Origin: Victivallis vadensis
GTDB lineage: Bacteria; Verrucomicrobiota; Lentisphaeria; Victivallales; Victivallaceae
NCBI RefSeq assembly: GCF_003096415.1
Contig: NZ_QEKH01000010.1
Span: 93,258 to 157,257 of the forward strand
Direction of reading: 5' to 3'
Length of the DNA: 64,000 nucleotides
The translations under genes and the position numbers were made by a program. Each line of letters opens with the position of its first letter. The stretch's first letter is position 1. Positions 53,334-63,263 of this stretch are shown here, piece after piece. Below the pieces are notes generated by a model, which was not told the origin of the DNA, did not search any database, and worked only from the letters and a program-made list of their open reading frames with translations.

Positions 53334-53334
53334 G

Positions 53335-53394
53335 CGGGATTTCGCCTTTGGCGGGCAGAGGCGGAGCGCCTTGCTTGCCGAAGGCGAAATCCCG
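53335..53394. repeat. ATTTCGCC-type palindromic repeat, copy 2
   Basis: Perfect 14-bp arms CGGGATTTCGCCTT (53335-53348) and AAGGCGAAATCCCG (53381-53394) enclose a smaller GGCG-GAG-CGCC hairpin. It lies between convergent genes and could act as a terminator. Confidence 0.85.
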
Positions 53395-53471
53395 TCTCTT
53401 TCTGTGCAGTTTTGCGTTACGCGTGGGAGTATTCACGCTCGAGCCGCCGTCGGTCATGGATTCGGGAGGAA

Positions 53472-54347
53472 TCAGCCCCGCTTGACCCGCGAGGAGTTGG
53501 AGGTGCGGAAATCGACGTTTTCCACCGGCCCCGAATACTTCACCGTCGAGCTGCCCGATACATCGCCGGAGAGCTTTTCGGAAGCCTCGATCTTGACCCG
53601 GCTGGCACCGGAAACCTGCAATTCGGCGCGCTGCGCGGCAGCGACGCTCAGTTTCGAAGCACCCGCCACTTCGGCGTCGAGCCGCCTGATTTTTCCCGGA
53701 TATTCGGCGCTGCTCGCATCGGTGATCTTCAGGTCGGCGCGGGAGCTGGCCGCCCGGCAGTCCGCCTGCGAGGAACCCGTGACTTTCAGTTTGAATTCAT
53801 CCAGCTCGCCATCGGAAATCAGCAGCCGGCAGCGATCCGCAATTTTACAGGTGAAATTATTGCCGCGTGCATTCTCGATCACAATGGAGTTCGGCCCGGT
53901 TCCCTTGACCTGTTCCGGCAGGCTTTTCGTCTTGATTTCGATGGTCATCGGCAAAGACGGCTGTTTCTTTCCGGTATAACGGATCAGCAGTCCGCCACGG
54001 ACGTGCTCGACTTTCACAAACTCCAGCAGGCTGTTTTCGGTGGTTACCCGGCAGTAGTTTTCGGAAGCGTTGCATTCCAGCTTCAGCTGCCAGCAGCCGG
54101 CAATCGAAAGCTGTGAAAGCGTATCAAAGTGATAAAGGTGCGAACTGACCTCGGCACCGGCAAACCGGTCTTTCTTCACACACGGCACCGGAACTGCCGT
54201 TTCTTCGGTTTCCGCGGGGGAAAGCGCTCCGCCATCCGGCACAGCAGCCTCACTCTCCTCCTTACGGCGGGTGCCGAGCCAGTAGCCTCCGATCAGCGCC
54301 GCCACAATCAGAACCAGAATCACCAGACTGAATTCACCTGTGCACAT
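53472..54347 (-). CDS. Membrane-anchored GIN-domain (DUF2807-like) protein
   Basis: The 291-residue protein has an N-terminal membrane helix (about 8-26, LVILVLIVAALIGGYWLG), a linker, and a right-handed beta-helix of the head-GIN type (about 85-290). The helix is recognised by recurring VTGSSQADC, ITDASSAEY, VAGASKLSV and VSGASRVKI steps. GIN domains are surface or periplasmic and of uncertain function. GGGAGG precedes the ATG. It has no obvious operon partners. Confidence 0.75.
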   Translation of the reverse strand: MCTGEFSLVILVLIVAALIGGYWLGTRRKEESEAAVPDGGALSPAETEETAVPVPCVKKDRFAGAEVSSHLYHFDTLSQLSIAGCWQLKLECNASENYCRVTTENSLLEFVKVEHVRGGLLIRYTGKKQPSLPMTIEIKTKSLPEQVKGTGPNSIVIENARGNNFTCKIADRCRLLISDGELDEFKLKVTGSSQADCRAASSRADLKITDASSAEYPGKIRRLDAEVAGASKLSVAAAQRAELQVSGASRVKIEASEKLSGDVSGSSTVKYSGPVENVDFRTSNSSRVKRG

Positions 54348-54477
54348 GGATTACCTCCCGCTTTCATTTCCCGCACTATAATAACAATATACAACTGAAA
54401 CGCAATTCCCCCAAGGTTGCGAACCGTTTTTTCATTGAAAATTAACAATTCACGCCGCGTGCAGGTTTTCTGAAGTG

Positions 54478-54512
54478 GGAATTTCGCCTTTGGCGGCCAA
54501 AGGCGAAATTCC
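54478..54512. repeat. ATTTCGCC-type palindromic repeat, copy 3
   Basis: A perfect palindrome of 17-bp arms (GGAATTTCGCCTTTGGC and its complement) around a single G. It lies 19 bases after the stop of the Skp-like gene and may end its transcript. Confidence 0.9.
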
Positions 54513-54531
54513 TGATATCGAATGTGAAGGA

Positions 54532-55185
54532 TTATTTCAACAGATCGGTTGCCGGGGGAGTCTCGCGCCTGGCGGAGGCGGGGGCGGGAACCGTGCGGGA
54601 GCGGTTCAGCTCCGTGATCACCTGAGAAGTCAGGTCATCCAGCTCAGGGAAGAGCAGGACGGCAGGCTGTTCGCTCAGGGTTTTGCTGGAGGAATCCAGT
54701 ACGAAATCATAGCCTTCGGCAGTTGCCCGGCGTTGGATTTCCTTTTTGATATCCGCGATGATTCCTTCGCGTTTGGCTTGGACGATCTTGCGCATTTCGG
54801 TGTTGCGCTGATTCATATAAAGCTCGATATCGGCTTCTTTTTCCGCGACCTGCCGGGTTTTCTTCTCGGCGTTTTTGCGGCTTTCGGCCCGTTCGGCTTC
54901 GGAAAGGGCGATGTTGTCCATATTGATCCGGGCGGTACGGGCCTCTTCCTTGAGGGTGCGCAGCTCTTCGTTGAGGCGCATCATGGAATTGCGGAATACT
55001 TCGGCCTGTTGTTTGATCGCATCTTCGGCGATCCGGCTTTTATAGTATTCCTGAAACACCTTCTCAAGATTGACGACGGCGAACCGCTGCGGCCTGCCTT
55101 TGGCGGGCTGCTTTTCCGCGGAGAACGCGGGAAGCGCCGCCATTGCCAGCAGGAGCGCCGCCAGGATCATTCTGAACTGTTTCAT
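54532..55185 (-). CDS. Skp/OmpH-family periplasmic chaperone
   Basis: The 217-residue protein has a signal peptide (1-23, ending PAFSA), RFAVVNLEKVFQEYYKSRIAED as the first strand and helix, a long charged coiled coil (about 55-150) and the returning strand YDFVLDSSS. This is the jellyfish-like OmpH fold that carries outer-membrane proteins to BamA. A Pro/Thr-rich tail is extra. It follows guaB by 14 bases, an unusual partner. The start was set at the signal peptide; upstream codons shadow guaB. Confidence 0.85.
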   Translation of the reverse strand: MKQFRMILAALLLAMAALPAFSAEKQPAKGRPQRFAVVNLEKVFQEYYKSRIAEDAIKQQAEVFRNSMMRLNEELRTLKEEARTARINMDNIALSEAERAESRKNAEKKTRQVAEKEADIELYMNQRNTEMRKIVQAKREGIIADIKKEIQRRATAEGYDFVLDSSSKTLSEQPAVLLFPELDDLTSQVITELNRSRTVPAPASARRETPPATDLLK

Positions 55186-55199
55186 CTGCCGGAGGCCCT

Positions 55200-56693
55200 T
55201 TATTTTCCTGAATAGTTCGGGGCGTCCTTGACCATGGTCACGTCGTGCGGATGCGCTTCGCGCAGGCCGGCGGCGGTGACCCGGACCATTTTGGCGCGGT
55301 CCTGAAATTCGGAAAGGGTGCGGGCGCCGCAGTAACCGAAGGAGTACCGCAGACCGCCGACGAACTGGATGATCACGTTGCGGACCGCGCCGCGGAACGG
55401 AACCATGCCCTCGATGCCCTGCGGCACCAGCTCGGCATCGTCCTCGACATCGTCCTGACCGTAGCGTTCGCGGCTGCCCTTGCCGGTTTTCATCGCGGCG
55501 AGGCTGCCCATGCCGCGATAGATCACATAGCTGCGGCCCTGGTGGAGCACCACTTCGCCGGTGCTTTCGGAGGTGCCGGCCAGCGCGGAACCCATCATTA
55601 CGCAAGAGGCTCCAACCGCCAGCGCCTTGGCCACGTCGCCGGACTGCTTGATGCCGCCGTCGGCAATCACCGGCAGGTCGCGCGGGACCGATTTGGCGAC
55701 CTCATAAACGGCGGTCACCTGCGGCACGCCGACGCCGGCGACCACGCGGGTGGTGCAGATTGAGCCGGGGCCGATACCGACCTTGATGCCGTCCACGCCC
55801 GCATCGGCCAGCGCTTTGGCGGCTTCGGCGGTCGCGATGTTGCCGGCGATCACGTCGACGCGGTCGCCATAGGTTTTCTTCAACAGTTTCACGGTGTCGA
55901 TCACGCCTTTGGAGTGGCCGTGGGCGGTGTCGAGCACCAGCACATCGACGCCGGCGTTGATCAGGGCTTCGGCGCGGGCTTCGTCATAGGGGCCGATGCC
56001 GGCGGCGGCGCGCAGCTGGTGGCGGTCGTCGCGGTTGTAGTCGGGCTCTTCCTTTTCGATCAGGGTCTTCACGTCCAGAAAACTGTAAAGGCCGGTCAAT
56101 TTGCCTTCGGAGTTCACCATGGGCAGCTTGCCGACCTTGTGCTCGACCATCATCTTGTACGCCTGAAGCATCGAGATGGAGTCTTTCGCGACAACCGGTT
56201 CCTTGGTCATCACGTCGCGGATGCGGATGTTGTAGTCGGAGAGGAACTTGAAATCGCGGCTGGTGATGATGCCGACCAGTTTGCCGTTGTCGTCCACGAT
56301 CGGGAAGCCGGAAAAGGAGTATTTCTTCACGCGCTTCTCATTCATCATTTCGGCGACGGTCTGCTCCGGATGGAAGGTCACGGGGGTGCGGATGATCCCG
56401 TTCAGGTAATATTTGACCTTGCGGACTTCGTCGGCCTGACGCTCGATGGAGAGATTCTTGTGGATTACGCCGATGCCGCCGAGACGGGCCATCGCGATCG
56501 CCATGTCGCTCTCGGTGACCGTATCCATCGCCGCGCTGACGAAAGGAATATTGAGTTTGACGTTCCGCGAAAATTTGCTGGAAACATCCGCGTCGTGAGG
56601 CAGGAAGTCCGCATACTGAGTCACCAGCGAAATGTCGTCGAATGTCAGTCCCTCGAACGGGAACGCGGCCATGAATTGATCGATGTAGCGCAT
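55200..56693 (-). CDS. guaB: Inosine-5'-monophosphate dehydrogenase
   Basis: The 497-residue enzyme converts IMP to XMP, the first step to GMP. It has [29 protein letters not shown], two CBS domains (about 100-215), [13 protein letters not shown] with the catalytic Cys, [16 protein letters not shown], and the flap arginine in KGSRERYGQ. The ATG at 56693 (MRYIDQF) with AGGA upstream is preferred to a TTG five codons earlier. It is followed by the Skp-like gene. Confidence 0.96.
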   Translation of the reverse strand: MRYIDQFMAAFPFEGLTFDDISLVTQYADFLPHDADVSSKFSRNVKLNIPFVSAAMDTVTESDMAIAMARLGGIGVIHKNLSIERQADEVRKVKYYLNGIIRTPVTFHPEQTVAEMMNEKRVKKYSFSGFPIVDDNGKLVGIITSRDFKFLSDYNIRIRDVMTKEPVVAKDSISMLQAYKMMVEHKVGKLPMVNSEGKLTGLYSFLDVKTLIEKEEPDYNRDDRHQLRAAAGIGPYDEARAEALINAGVDVLVLDTAHGHSKGVIDTVKLLKKTYGDRVDVIAGNIATAEAAKALADAGVDGIKVGIGPGSICTTRVVAGVGVPQVTAVYEVAKSVPRDLPVIADGGIKQSGDVAKALAVGASCVMMGSALAGTSESTGEVVLHQGRSYVIYRGMGSLAAMKTGKGSRERYGQDDVEDDAELVPQGIEGMVPFRGAVRNVIIQFVGGLRYSFGYCGARTLSEFQDRAKMVRVTAAGLREAHPHDVTMVKDAPNYSGK

Positions 56694-56891
56694 GATAGAA
56701 GTCCTCAATCAGTAATTTGAATGAAATTTTACTGTGTAATATACACCTTGTCAAGTCGAATTTCAACTGAAAATGAGCAAGATTATCCGGCGATTGCAAA
56801 AAAAAGTCAGGAATTTTCTGATAACGGCGGAAAGGGAGAAATTGCCGCACCTGAGAAACACGTTCCCCATGCATGGACGATTAATAACTCC

Positions 56892-57000
56892 GGTTCATAA
56901 GTTTTTGCATAGAAAAAACTTATGAGCCGTACCCGGCGCCGGCACCTTGCCGGTCGGGGGGGCCGGGGAGCGAAGCGCCCCCGGCCGCCGAAGGCATGTC
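56892..57000. repeat. Dispersed hairpin/GC-block repeat, copy 3, overlapping a protease gene
   Basis: A hairpin (arms 56892-56906 and 56914-56928, one G-U pair) with a sequence unlike copies 1 and 2 is followed by the same CCGGCACCTTGCCGG block (56938-56952), a G-run and GCGAAGCGCCCCCGGCCGCC. The unit supplies the 3' end of the S41 protease gene on the minus strand. Confidence 0.85.
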
Positions 57001-58272
57001 CTGAGCGGGAACGGGAGGCGGGGTGAGAAGCTCCAGGGCTTTTTCGAGCTGAATGTCACGGATTGCGCCTTTTTCTTCGGGCTGGATTTCACCGGGGTGG
57101 TTGCGGCTTTGTTCAGAGAGGCGGAAGATTTCGCCGGGGGAGAGACGGACTTCGACGTCGGGGGTGAGGCCGCGCCGTTCGATCACATGGTCGAGGGGGG
57201 TGTGGTAGCGGGCGTTGGCGTAGCGGAGAGCGCCGCCGTTCGGAAGTTTCACGATGCGCAGCAAAGTTCCCTTGCCGAAGGTGCGCATACCGACAAGGCG
57301 GGCACGCTTGTGGTCCTGCAGGGCCCCGGAGAAGAGTTCGGAGCTGCTGGCGGTGAATGGGCTGGTCAGGATTACGACGGGGAGTTCGAGTTCGCGCGGC
57401 TGATCACTGGTGGAACGGATTTCATGAGTCTGGCGGCCGTGACGGTCGCGGGTGCGCAGGATCAGTTCGTTTTCCGGGAGGAAAATCGAGGCGATTTCGA
57501 CGGCGCTGCCGACGAGGCCGCCGGGGTTGTTTCGCAGGTCGAGGATCAGCCCGTCGAGCTTTTGAGCCTTGAGTTTCCGCAACGCGGCGCGGAATTCTTC
57601 GGGAGTATGGCCGGTGAAACTTTCGATCTTGATATAGCCGATATGGCCGGGCAGGCGCCTGACCGCGTCGGCGGGAATCGACGGGCGCACGATCATCGCG
57701 CGGGTCAGCCGGATGGCCAGCGGCTCCGCCGCGGCGTCGCGGGAGTACTTCAGTTCCACTTCGCTGCCTTCCTTCCCGCGGGTCAGGTTCAAACACTCCT
57801 GCATCGGGAGCCGGGCGGTGGGCTTGCCGCCGATTTCCACGATCCGGTCGCCGGGACGCAGGCCTCCCTTTTGCGCGGGCGAGCCGGGCATTACGCCGGT
57901 GATGAGCAGAGGCTGGTTGGCGGATTTGACCACTTCGACTCCGATGCCGACCAGTTCGCCGGTACGCTTGGAATCGTTTTCGGTGAATTGCGTCGGCGGT
58001 TCGTAGCCGGAATAGGGATCAAGCTCTCCGGCAAGTCCGGTCAGCGCGTTTTCAAGCAGTCTGGCGTCGGTGGCGCGGTCGGGATCGACGTAATTTTTGC
58101 GCAGGATTTCCATTGCCAGTGCGAATACCGCCGCGTCGGAATAGGTTTTGTCGCTGATTTCGACCTGCTCCGCTTCGGGAGCCGGCGGAGGTGCGGGAAC
58201 CGGAGCGGCGCTATGGCAGCCGGCCGTCGCCAATGTGACCGACAGAACAGTGAAAAACAGAAACCGGAACAT
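56920..58272 (-). CDS. S41-family carboxy-terminal processing protease (lipoprotein)
   Basis: The 450-residue protein has a lipobox (LATAGC, lipidation at Cys18), a helical N-terminal region, a PDZ domain (about 105-190: GIGVEVV, GSPAQKGGLRPGDRIVEIGG) and the S41 protease domain (about 200-390). The latter has GYIKIESFTGHT, LDLRNNPGGLV, TSPFTASSSELFSGAL with the catalytic Ser, and GMRTFGKGTL with the catalytic Lys. It would cleave periplasmic proteins from the C-terminus. The last 24 residues and the stop come from a dispersed repeat. GGGAGGAG precedes the ATG. Confidence 0.9.
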   Translation of the reverse strand: MFRFLFFTVLSVTLATAGCHSAAPVPAPPPAPEAEQVEISDKTYSDAAVFALAMEILRKNYVDPDRATDARLLENALTGLAGELDPYSGYEPPTQFTENDSKRTGELVGIGVEVVKSANQPLLITGVMPGSPAQKGGLRPGDRIVEIGGKPTARLPMQECLNLTRGKEGSEVELKYSRDAAAEPLAIRLTRAMIVRPSIPADAVRRLPGHIGYIKIESFTGHTPEEFRAALRKLKAQKLDGLILDLRNNPGGLVGSAVEIASIFLPENELILRTRDRHGRQTHEIRSTSDQPRELELPVVILTSPFTASSSELFSGALQDHKRARLVGMRTFGKGTLLRIVKLPNGGALRYANARYHTPLDHVIERRGLTPDVEVRLSPGEIFRLSEQSRNHPGEIQPEEKGAIRDIQLEKALELLTPPPVPAQDMPSAAGGASLPGPPDRQGAGAGYGS

Positions 58273-58368
58273 CCTCGACTCCTCCCTGTTGAATGCGATT
58301 GATCCTACGGCAATATAGCGGACTTCGGCGGATATGTCCAGCCGGAAGCGGGAGGGATTCGGAATTAT

Positions 58369-59520
58369 TTACCGGAAAACTCTGATATACAGTCTGTTCT
58401 TTTCTGGAATCGGGTAGATGAAATAATGCGGGTCGCCCCATCCGGGCCGAGGCTCCTGCAGTTCAGCCGGCTCCAACTGCGGAGGAATGGCAATGGGCGA
58501 AAGCTGTTCATTGAATTTCATGCGGCGCAGTTTAGCCTGACTTTCGGCGAAACGGAGAATGTCGCCGCTGAAAACATAGATGGTTCCGCCGAATCTTCCG
58601 CCCGGACGGATGGTGGACATCGCCTGAAGCCGGACCGAACTGTCCGTTTTGCCGAAGTCGGCGGAAAAATGGGTGTCGGGATTGTTATGGCTGAGGCCCC
58701 GGTATCCGTATGCCGTAAAAGCAATGCACATCACTCCCCATGCAACCGGCCAGCCGAAACGCCGGAGCAACAGAAAAGGCATCGGAGCGACAATCCAGAG
58801 GTTGAGTGCAACCGCCGGTAGCAGAATCAGCAGCCAGTTGCCGGAGAACTGATACCGGGTCCCCGTTTCCACCGCGTAAAGGAAATCGGCGTGATTCAGC
58901 CAGACAGCAGACCAGAAAAGGATTGCTCCGGCCAGAATGAAGCTGTAACGCCGCCGCAGTTCCTGCAGGTTTTCCGGCTTGCCGGCATTGAGCTGCCGGT
59001 TGAACAGCCACCGGGCGAGTACCGCACCTCCGAAAAGCAGCGGAAGCCAGAGAAACAAATGCAGCAGGGCGATCGCGACGGGGGCTCCTTTGCGGGAGTA
59101 ATGATAGGGTTCGAGCCGGTAAATCAGGTCGAGGCAGTTCCACGCAGTCAGGCCGTTCAGAATTACAAAGGAAAAACAAAGCCCGGAAAAGCGCAGAGGT
59201 GATCCCGGCAGATGCAGTATGGCGTCAAACTGTCGGAACGCCGCGAAAAGCATGACGGCAATTGCCGCAATAATCTGCAGAAAAAGCGTATGCAAAGACG
59301 CGGCGGGATTCAGAATCCGGCGGCGCATTGCGGGAAACAACCACAGAAAAGCGGTACAGAACAAAACCTCCGCAGTAAGCAGGCCGACAAACCCGCCCTC
59401 CGGCAGGCGGCCTGTACCGTTGAGAAAAAGAAGCCCGAACAGCCAGAGGGCAGGAGCGAGGAAAATGCCGGAACGCTCACATTTTCCCATTGGTTGTTCC
59501 GGTTTGAACAGTGATTTCAT
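58369..59520 (-). CDS. Unknown polytopic membrane protein
   Basis: The 383-residue protein has about eight hydrophobic helices between residues 18 and 285 and a soluble C-terminal domain (about 290-383) ending in NRLYIRVFR. No family was recognised. Aromatic and Leu-rich helices with few charged residues do not suggest a known transporter. It is divergent from pfp and separated from the S41 protease gene by about 100 bases. Confidence 0.6.
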   Translation of the reverse strand: MKSLFKPEQPMGKCERSGIFLAPALWLFGLLFLNGTGRLPEGGFVGLLTAEVLFCTAFLWLFPAMRRRILNPAASLHTLFLQIIAAIAVMLFAAFRQFDAILHLPGSPLRFSGLCFSFVILNGLTAWNCLDLIYRLEPYHYSRKGAPVAIALLHLFLWLPLLFGGAVLARWLFNRQLNAGKPENLQELRRRYSFILAGAILFWSAVWLNHADFLYAVETGTRYQFSGNWLLILLPAVALNLWIVAPMPFLLLRRFGWPVAWGVMCIAFTAYGYRGLSHNNPDTHFSADFGKTDSSVRLQAMSTIRPGGRFGGTIYVFSGDILRFAESQAKLRRMKFNEQLSPIAIPPQLEPAELQEPRPGWGDPHYFIYPIPEKNRLYIRVFR

Positions 59521-59606
59521 ATACGGTGTTCTCCTTAATCCTGAAATATAGTTTCCCGGTACGCAATTTCCAACTTGATAAATGGAGATTTCCGGATTAT
59601 TTTATA

Positions 59607-59634
59607 TAGACTGTATATTCCCAAATCATATAAT
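59607..59634 (+). promoter_or_regulatory. Promoter of pfp
   Basis: TAGACT, 16 bases, TATAAT, about 22 bases before the ATG at 59657. Confidence 0.5.
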
Positions 59635-59656
59635 TCAACATACAGGAATGATTGCA

Positions 59657-61306
59657 ATGAGTATCTCTCCGCTGCAGAAGGCGCGCGCCGCCTACGCCCC
59701 GAAACTCCCGCCCGCGCTGGCCAACGGCGCTCTGGTCAAGGTCACCGAAGGCGCTCCGACCACCGCGGTCGCCGACGTCGAAAAGGTGCGGGAAATTTTC
59801 AAGACCACCTTCGGCAGCCCCGTGCTGACCTTCGAGGCCGGCGAAAAAGGCGAAGCCCGTCCGCTGACGGTCGGCGTGATCCTCTCCGGCGGCCAGGCCC
59901 CCGGCGGCCACAACGTGATCGCCGGCCTCTATGACGGCATCAAGTCGATCAACCCATCCAGCCGGCTCTTCGGTTTCCTGAAGGGGCCTGACGGTCTGGT
60001 GAAGGACGAGTACATGGAGCTGACCGATTCGATCATCGACGCCTACCGCAACACCGGCGGCTTCGACATGATCGGCTCCGGCCGCACCAAGCTCGAAACC
60101 GACGAGCAGTTCGAGCTGGCCCGCAAGCACTGCGAAGTGCTCGGCATCACCGCGCTGGTGATCATCGGCGGCGACGACTCCAACACCAACGCCTGCATGC
60201 TGGCCGAATATTTCAAGAGCCATAACGTCGGGATTCAGGTGGTCGGCTGCCCGAAGACCATCGACGGTGACCTGAAGAACGAGTGGATCGAAGCGAGCTT
60301 CGGCTTCGACACCGCCTGCCGCGTTTACAGCGAACTGATCGGCAACATCGGCCGCGACGCGAACTCCGCGAAGAAGTACTGGCACTTCATCAAGCTGATG
60401 GGCCGTTCCGCCTCCCATATCGCGCTGGAGTGCGCGCTGCAGACCCAGCCGAACATCGCGATCATCTCCGAGGAGGTCGCCGCGAAGAAGATGACCCTCG
60501 CCCAGATCGTCGAGGAGATGGCGGTCGTGGTCGCCGCCCGCGCCAAAGCCGGGATGAACTTCGGCGTCGCGCTGATTCCGGAAGGGCTGATCGAATTCGT
60601 GCCGGAAATCAAGGTGCTGATCGCCGAGCTGAACGACCTGCTGGCCGCCAACGCCGCCAAAGTTGACGCGATGGAAAAGGCCGACAAGGTCGCATTCGCC
60701 AACGCGAACCTCTCTGCCGAATCCGCGAAGGTGTTCAGTTCACTGCCGACCGGCATCCAGATGCAGCTCTGCAACGACCGCGACCCGCACGGCAACGTGC
60801 AGGTTTCGCTGATCGAAACCGAAAAGATGCTCGCCGAAATGGTCGGCACCCGCCTGAAGCAGATGAAGAGCGAAGGCGCCTATGACGGCAAGTTCTCCAC
60901 GCAGGTTCACTTCTTCGGCTACGAAGGGCGCTGCGCCGCTCCGTCGAACTACGACGCCGACTACTGCTACAGCCTCGGCTACAACGCCGCGGCGCTGATC
61001 GGCGCGGGCAAGACCGGTTATATGTCCAGCGTGCGCAATACGATGCTCCCGGCCTCCAAGTGGATCGCCGGCGGTATTCCGATCACGATGATGATGAACA
61101 TCGAACGGCGTCACGGTCACGACAAGCCGGTGATCAAAAAGGCGCTGGTCGAGCTGGACGGCGCTCCGTTCAAGTTCTTCGCGGCGCACCGCGCGGAATG
61201 GGCGAAGGAAACCGCCTACGTCTATCCCGGCCCGATCCAGTACTTCGGCCCCGCCGAAGTCTGCGACCTCGTGACCCGGACGCTCGAACTCGAACAGGGC
61301 AAGTAA
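59657..61306 (+). CDS. pfp: PPi-dependent 6-phosphofructokinase, long form
   Basis: The 549-residue enzyme phosphorylates fructose-6-phosphate with pyrophosphate, reversibly. It shows [36 protein letters not shown] (the Asp residues that favour PPi over ATP), the catalytic [26 protein letters not shown] and [12 protein letters not shown]. The length matches the long bacterial/plant beta-like group. The start at 59657 (MSISPLQKA) has AGGA upstream; the earlier in-frame codons overlap the promoter. It stands before gatC, separated by a hairpin. Confidence 0.93.
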   Translation: MSISPLQKARAAYAPKLPPALANGALVKVTEGAPTTAVADVEKVREIFKTTFGSPVLTFEAGEKGEARPLTVGVILSGGQAPGGHNVIAGLYDGIKSINPSSRLFGFLKGPDGLVKDEYMELTDSIIDAYRNTGGFDMIGSGRTKLETDEQFELARKHCEVLGITALVIIGGDDSNTNACMLAEYFKSHNVGIQVVGCPKTIDGDLKNEWIEASFGFDTACRVYSELIGNIGRDANSAKKYWHFIKLMGRSASHIALECALQTQPNIAIISEEVAAKKMTLAQIVEEMAVVVAARAKAGMNFGVALIPEGLIEFVPEIKVLIAELNDLLAANAAKVDAMEKADKVAFANANLSAESAKVFSSLPTGIQMQLCNDRDPHGNVQVSLIETEKMLAEMVGTRLKQMKSEGAYDGKFSTQVHFFGYEGRCAAPSNYDADYCYSLGYNAAALIGAGKTGYMSSVRNTMLPASKWIAGGIPITMMMNIERRHGHDKPVIKKALVELDGAPFKFFAAHRAEWAKETAYVYPGPIQYFGPAEVCDLVTRTLELEQGK

Positions 61307-61317
61307 TTCGACCAACT

Positions 61318-61343
61318 GCCGCCGCCGGTTTTCCGGCGGCGGC
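61318..61343. terminator. GC-rich hairpin between pfp and gatC
   Basis: Perfect 11-bp arms GCCGCCGCCGG / CCGGCGGCGGC around TTTT, 12 bases after the pfp stop. No T-run follows, so it may be an inefficient terminator or an mRNA-stabilising stem. Confidence 0.5.
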
Positions 61344-61357
61344 CCGGTGAGGACAGG

Positions 61358-61663
61358 ATGGAAAAACCGCAAATCGATATCAAATACGTCGCGGCGCTCG
61401 CCCGGCTGGAGATCCGGCCGGAACAGGCGGAGCGTCTGCAGAACGACCTGCAGAACATCGTCGAATACATCAATGAACTCGGCGAACTCGACCTTACCGG
61501 GGTGGAGCCGACCGCGCACGCGGCCGCGCTCTCGAATGTCTGGCGCGAGGATGAAGCCGGTACGCCGTTCGACCGCGACCGGATGCTTGCCAATGCGCCG
61601 GCGCTGATGAACGGCGATCTGATCCGGGTGCCGCAGGTGCTGCCCGGGGAAGGGATGAACTGA
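61358..61663 (+). CDS. gatC: Asp/Glu-tRNA amidotransferase subunit C
   Basis: The 101-residue protein has the GatC pattern: IKYVAALARLEIRPEQAERLQNDLQNIVEYINELGELD, then the VEPTAHAAALSNVWREDE segment that wraps around GatA. It stabilises the GatCAB complex making Gln-tRNA or Asn-tRNA. GAGGACAGG precedes the ATG. gatA follows after one base; gatB is not in the window. Confidence 0.93.
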   Translation: MEKPQIDIKYVAALARLEIRPEQAERLQNDLQNIVEYINELGELDLTGVEPTAHAAALSNVWREDEAGTPFDRDRMLANAPALMNGDLIRVPQVLPGEGMN

Positions 61664-61664
61664 A

Positions 61665-63113
61665 ATGGCTGAACTCAACCTCGTAAACCGTCCGATCCAC
61701 GAGCTGGCGGCCGGACTGGCCGCGAAGGAGTTTTCCGCCGCGGAGCTGGTCGCCGCCTATGCGGACCGGGTCGCCGCCAAAGACGGCGAAATCAAAGCGT
61801 TCCTGAAACTCGACCGCGAACAGGCGCTCAAGGCGGCGGAGGCCGCCGACGCGCGCCGTGCCGCCGGCAAGCCGCTCAGCGACTACGACGGTATTCCGGT
61901 CGGCATCAAGGATTGCATCGTCGCGGAAGGGGAGACCTGCTCGTGCGCGTCGAAAATTCTTGCGCCGGTGAAATCCCCCTATGACTCCACTGCCGTCGCC
62001 CGGCTCCGGGCCCAGGGGTTCATCCCCTTCGGCCGGTTGAACATGGATGAATTCGCGATGGGTTCCAGTTGCGAAAACAGCGCGTTCCAGAAGACCGCCA
62101 ACCCCTGCGACGTCAGCCGGGTTCCCGGCGGTTCCTCAGGCGGTTCGGCGGCGTGTGTCGCGGCGAGTTTCGCCCCGGCCGCGCTTGGCTCGGACACCGG
62201 CGGTTCGATCCGCCAGCCCGCCGCTTTCTGCGGCATCGTCGGGCTCAAGCCGACCTACGGGCGGGTTTCGCGTTACGGACTCGTGGCGTTTGCGTCCAGC
62301 CTCGACCAGATCGGCCCGATGACCCATGACGCGCTCGACGCGGGCATCCTGCTCGACGCGATCGCGGGCGGCGACCCGATGGACTCCACCTCGCTGCCGA
62401 ATCCGGCGGGCGGCTTCGCGGATGCGGTCCGCAATTCCTCAGGTTCGCTCAAGGGGATGAAGATCGGCTTGCCGAAGGAGTATTTCACCGGCTCCGGCCT
62501 CGCTTCCGGCGTCGAAACAATCACGCAGCAGGCGATTGAAAAGGTCCGCTCCCTCGGCGCTGAACTCGTCGAAGTTTCGCTGCCCCACACCAGATACGCC
62601 GTCGCCGTCTACTATATCATCGCGACCGCCGAAGCCAGCGCCAACCTCGCGCGTTTCGACGGCATCCGCTACGGCGACCGCAAGGAGGGACGCGACCTTG
62701 TGGATACTTACTTCAAGACCCGCGGCGAAGGCTTCGGGGATGAAGTCAAGCGCCGCATCCTGCTCGGCACCTACGTGCTCTCCAGCGGCTACTACGACGC
62801 CTATTATCTGCGCGCTCAGAAGGTTCGCACGCTGATCCGCCGCGACTTTGAAGAAGCCTACAAGCGGTGTGACCTGATGCTGACGCCGGTTACGCCGACC
62901 GTCGCTTTCAAGTTCGGCGAAAAGACCAGCGATCCGCTGCAGATGTATCTGTCGGATATCTTCACGATCGCATTGAACCTCTCCGGCAACTGCGGCATCA
63001 GCGTTCCCGCCGGCAGGGACCCGGAAACCGGAATGCCCGTCGGCATCCAGTTCCTCGCGCCCGCGCTCGACGAAGCGCGCCTGCTCCAGGTTACCGACAC
63101 TTTCATGCGGTGA
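61665..63113 (+). CDS. gatA: Asp/Glu-tRNA amidotransferase subunit A
   Basis: The 482-residue amidase releases ammonia from glutamine for tRNA-bound Glu or Asp. The Lys-Ser-Ser set is present: GIPVGIKDCI with the Lys, GGSSGGSAACVAA, and LGSDTGGSIRQPAAFCG with the catalytic Ser. The end reads LLQVTDTFMR and stops, roughly a dozen residues before the usual C-terminus of GatA. The sequence right after the stop is a dispersed repeat, so the tail may have been lost by its insertion; the catalytic core is intact. Confidence 0.93.
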   Translation: MAELNLVNRPIHELAAGLAAKEFSAAELVAAYADRVAAKDGEIKAFLKLDREQALKAAEAADARRAAGKPLSDYDGIPVGIKDCIVAEGETCSCASKILAPVKSPYDSTAVARLRAQGFIPFGRLNMDEFAMGSSCENSAFQKTANPCDVSRVPGGSSGGSAACVAASFAPAALGSDTGGSIRQPAAFCGIVGLKPTYGRVSRYGLVAFASSLDQIGPMTHDALDAGILLDAIAGGDPMDSTSLPNPAGGFADAVRNSSGSLKGMKIGLPKEYFTGSGLASGVETITQQAIEKVRSLGAELVEVSLPHTRYAVAVYYIIATAEASANLARFDGIRYGDRKEGRDLVDTYFKTRGEGFGDEVKRRILLGTYVLSSGYYDAYYLRAQKVRTLIRRDFEEAYKRCDLMLTPVTPTVAFKFGEKTSDPLQMYLSDIFTIALNLSGNCGISVPAGRDPETGMPVGIQFLAPALDEARLLQVTDTFMR

Positions 63114-63220
63114 TCTTTGCCTCCGGCGGCCGGGGGCGCTTCGCCCCCCGACCCCCCCTGCCTTTAAAACGGCAGGCCTCCCCGGTGACTCGCCTCCGGC
63201 GGCCGGGGGCGCCTGGTTCC
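63114..63220. repeat. Dispersed GC-block repeat, copy 4 (no hairpin module)
   Basis: The stretch TTTGCCTCCGGCGGCC...GCTTCGCCCCC is the reverse complement of the end block of copies 1-3. CCTGCCTTTAAAACGGCAGG matches, inverted, the spacer at 2049-2068. A second GCCTCCGGCGGCCGGGGGCG follows at about 63191. It starts directly at the gatA stop. Confidence 0.8.
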
Positions 63221-63263
63221 TCTAGACTGGGCAAACAGGAACGAGCAGAAAAGGGAGAAAACC

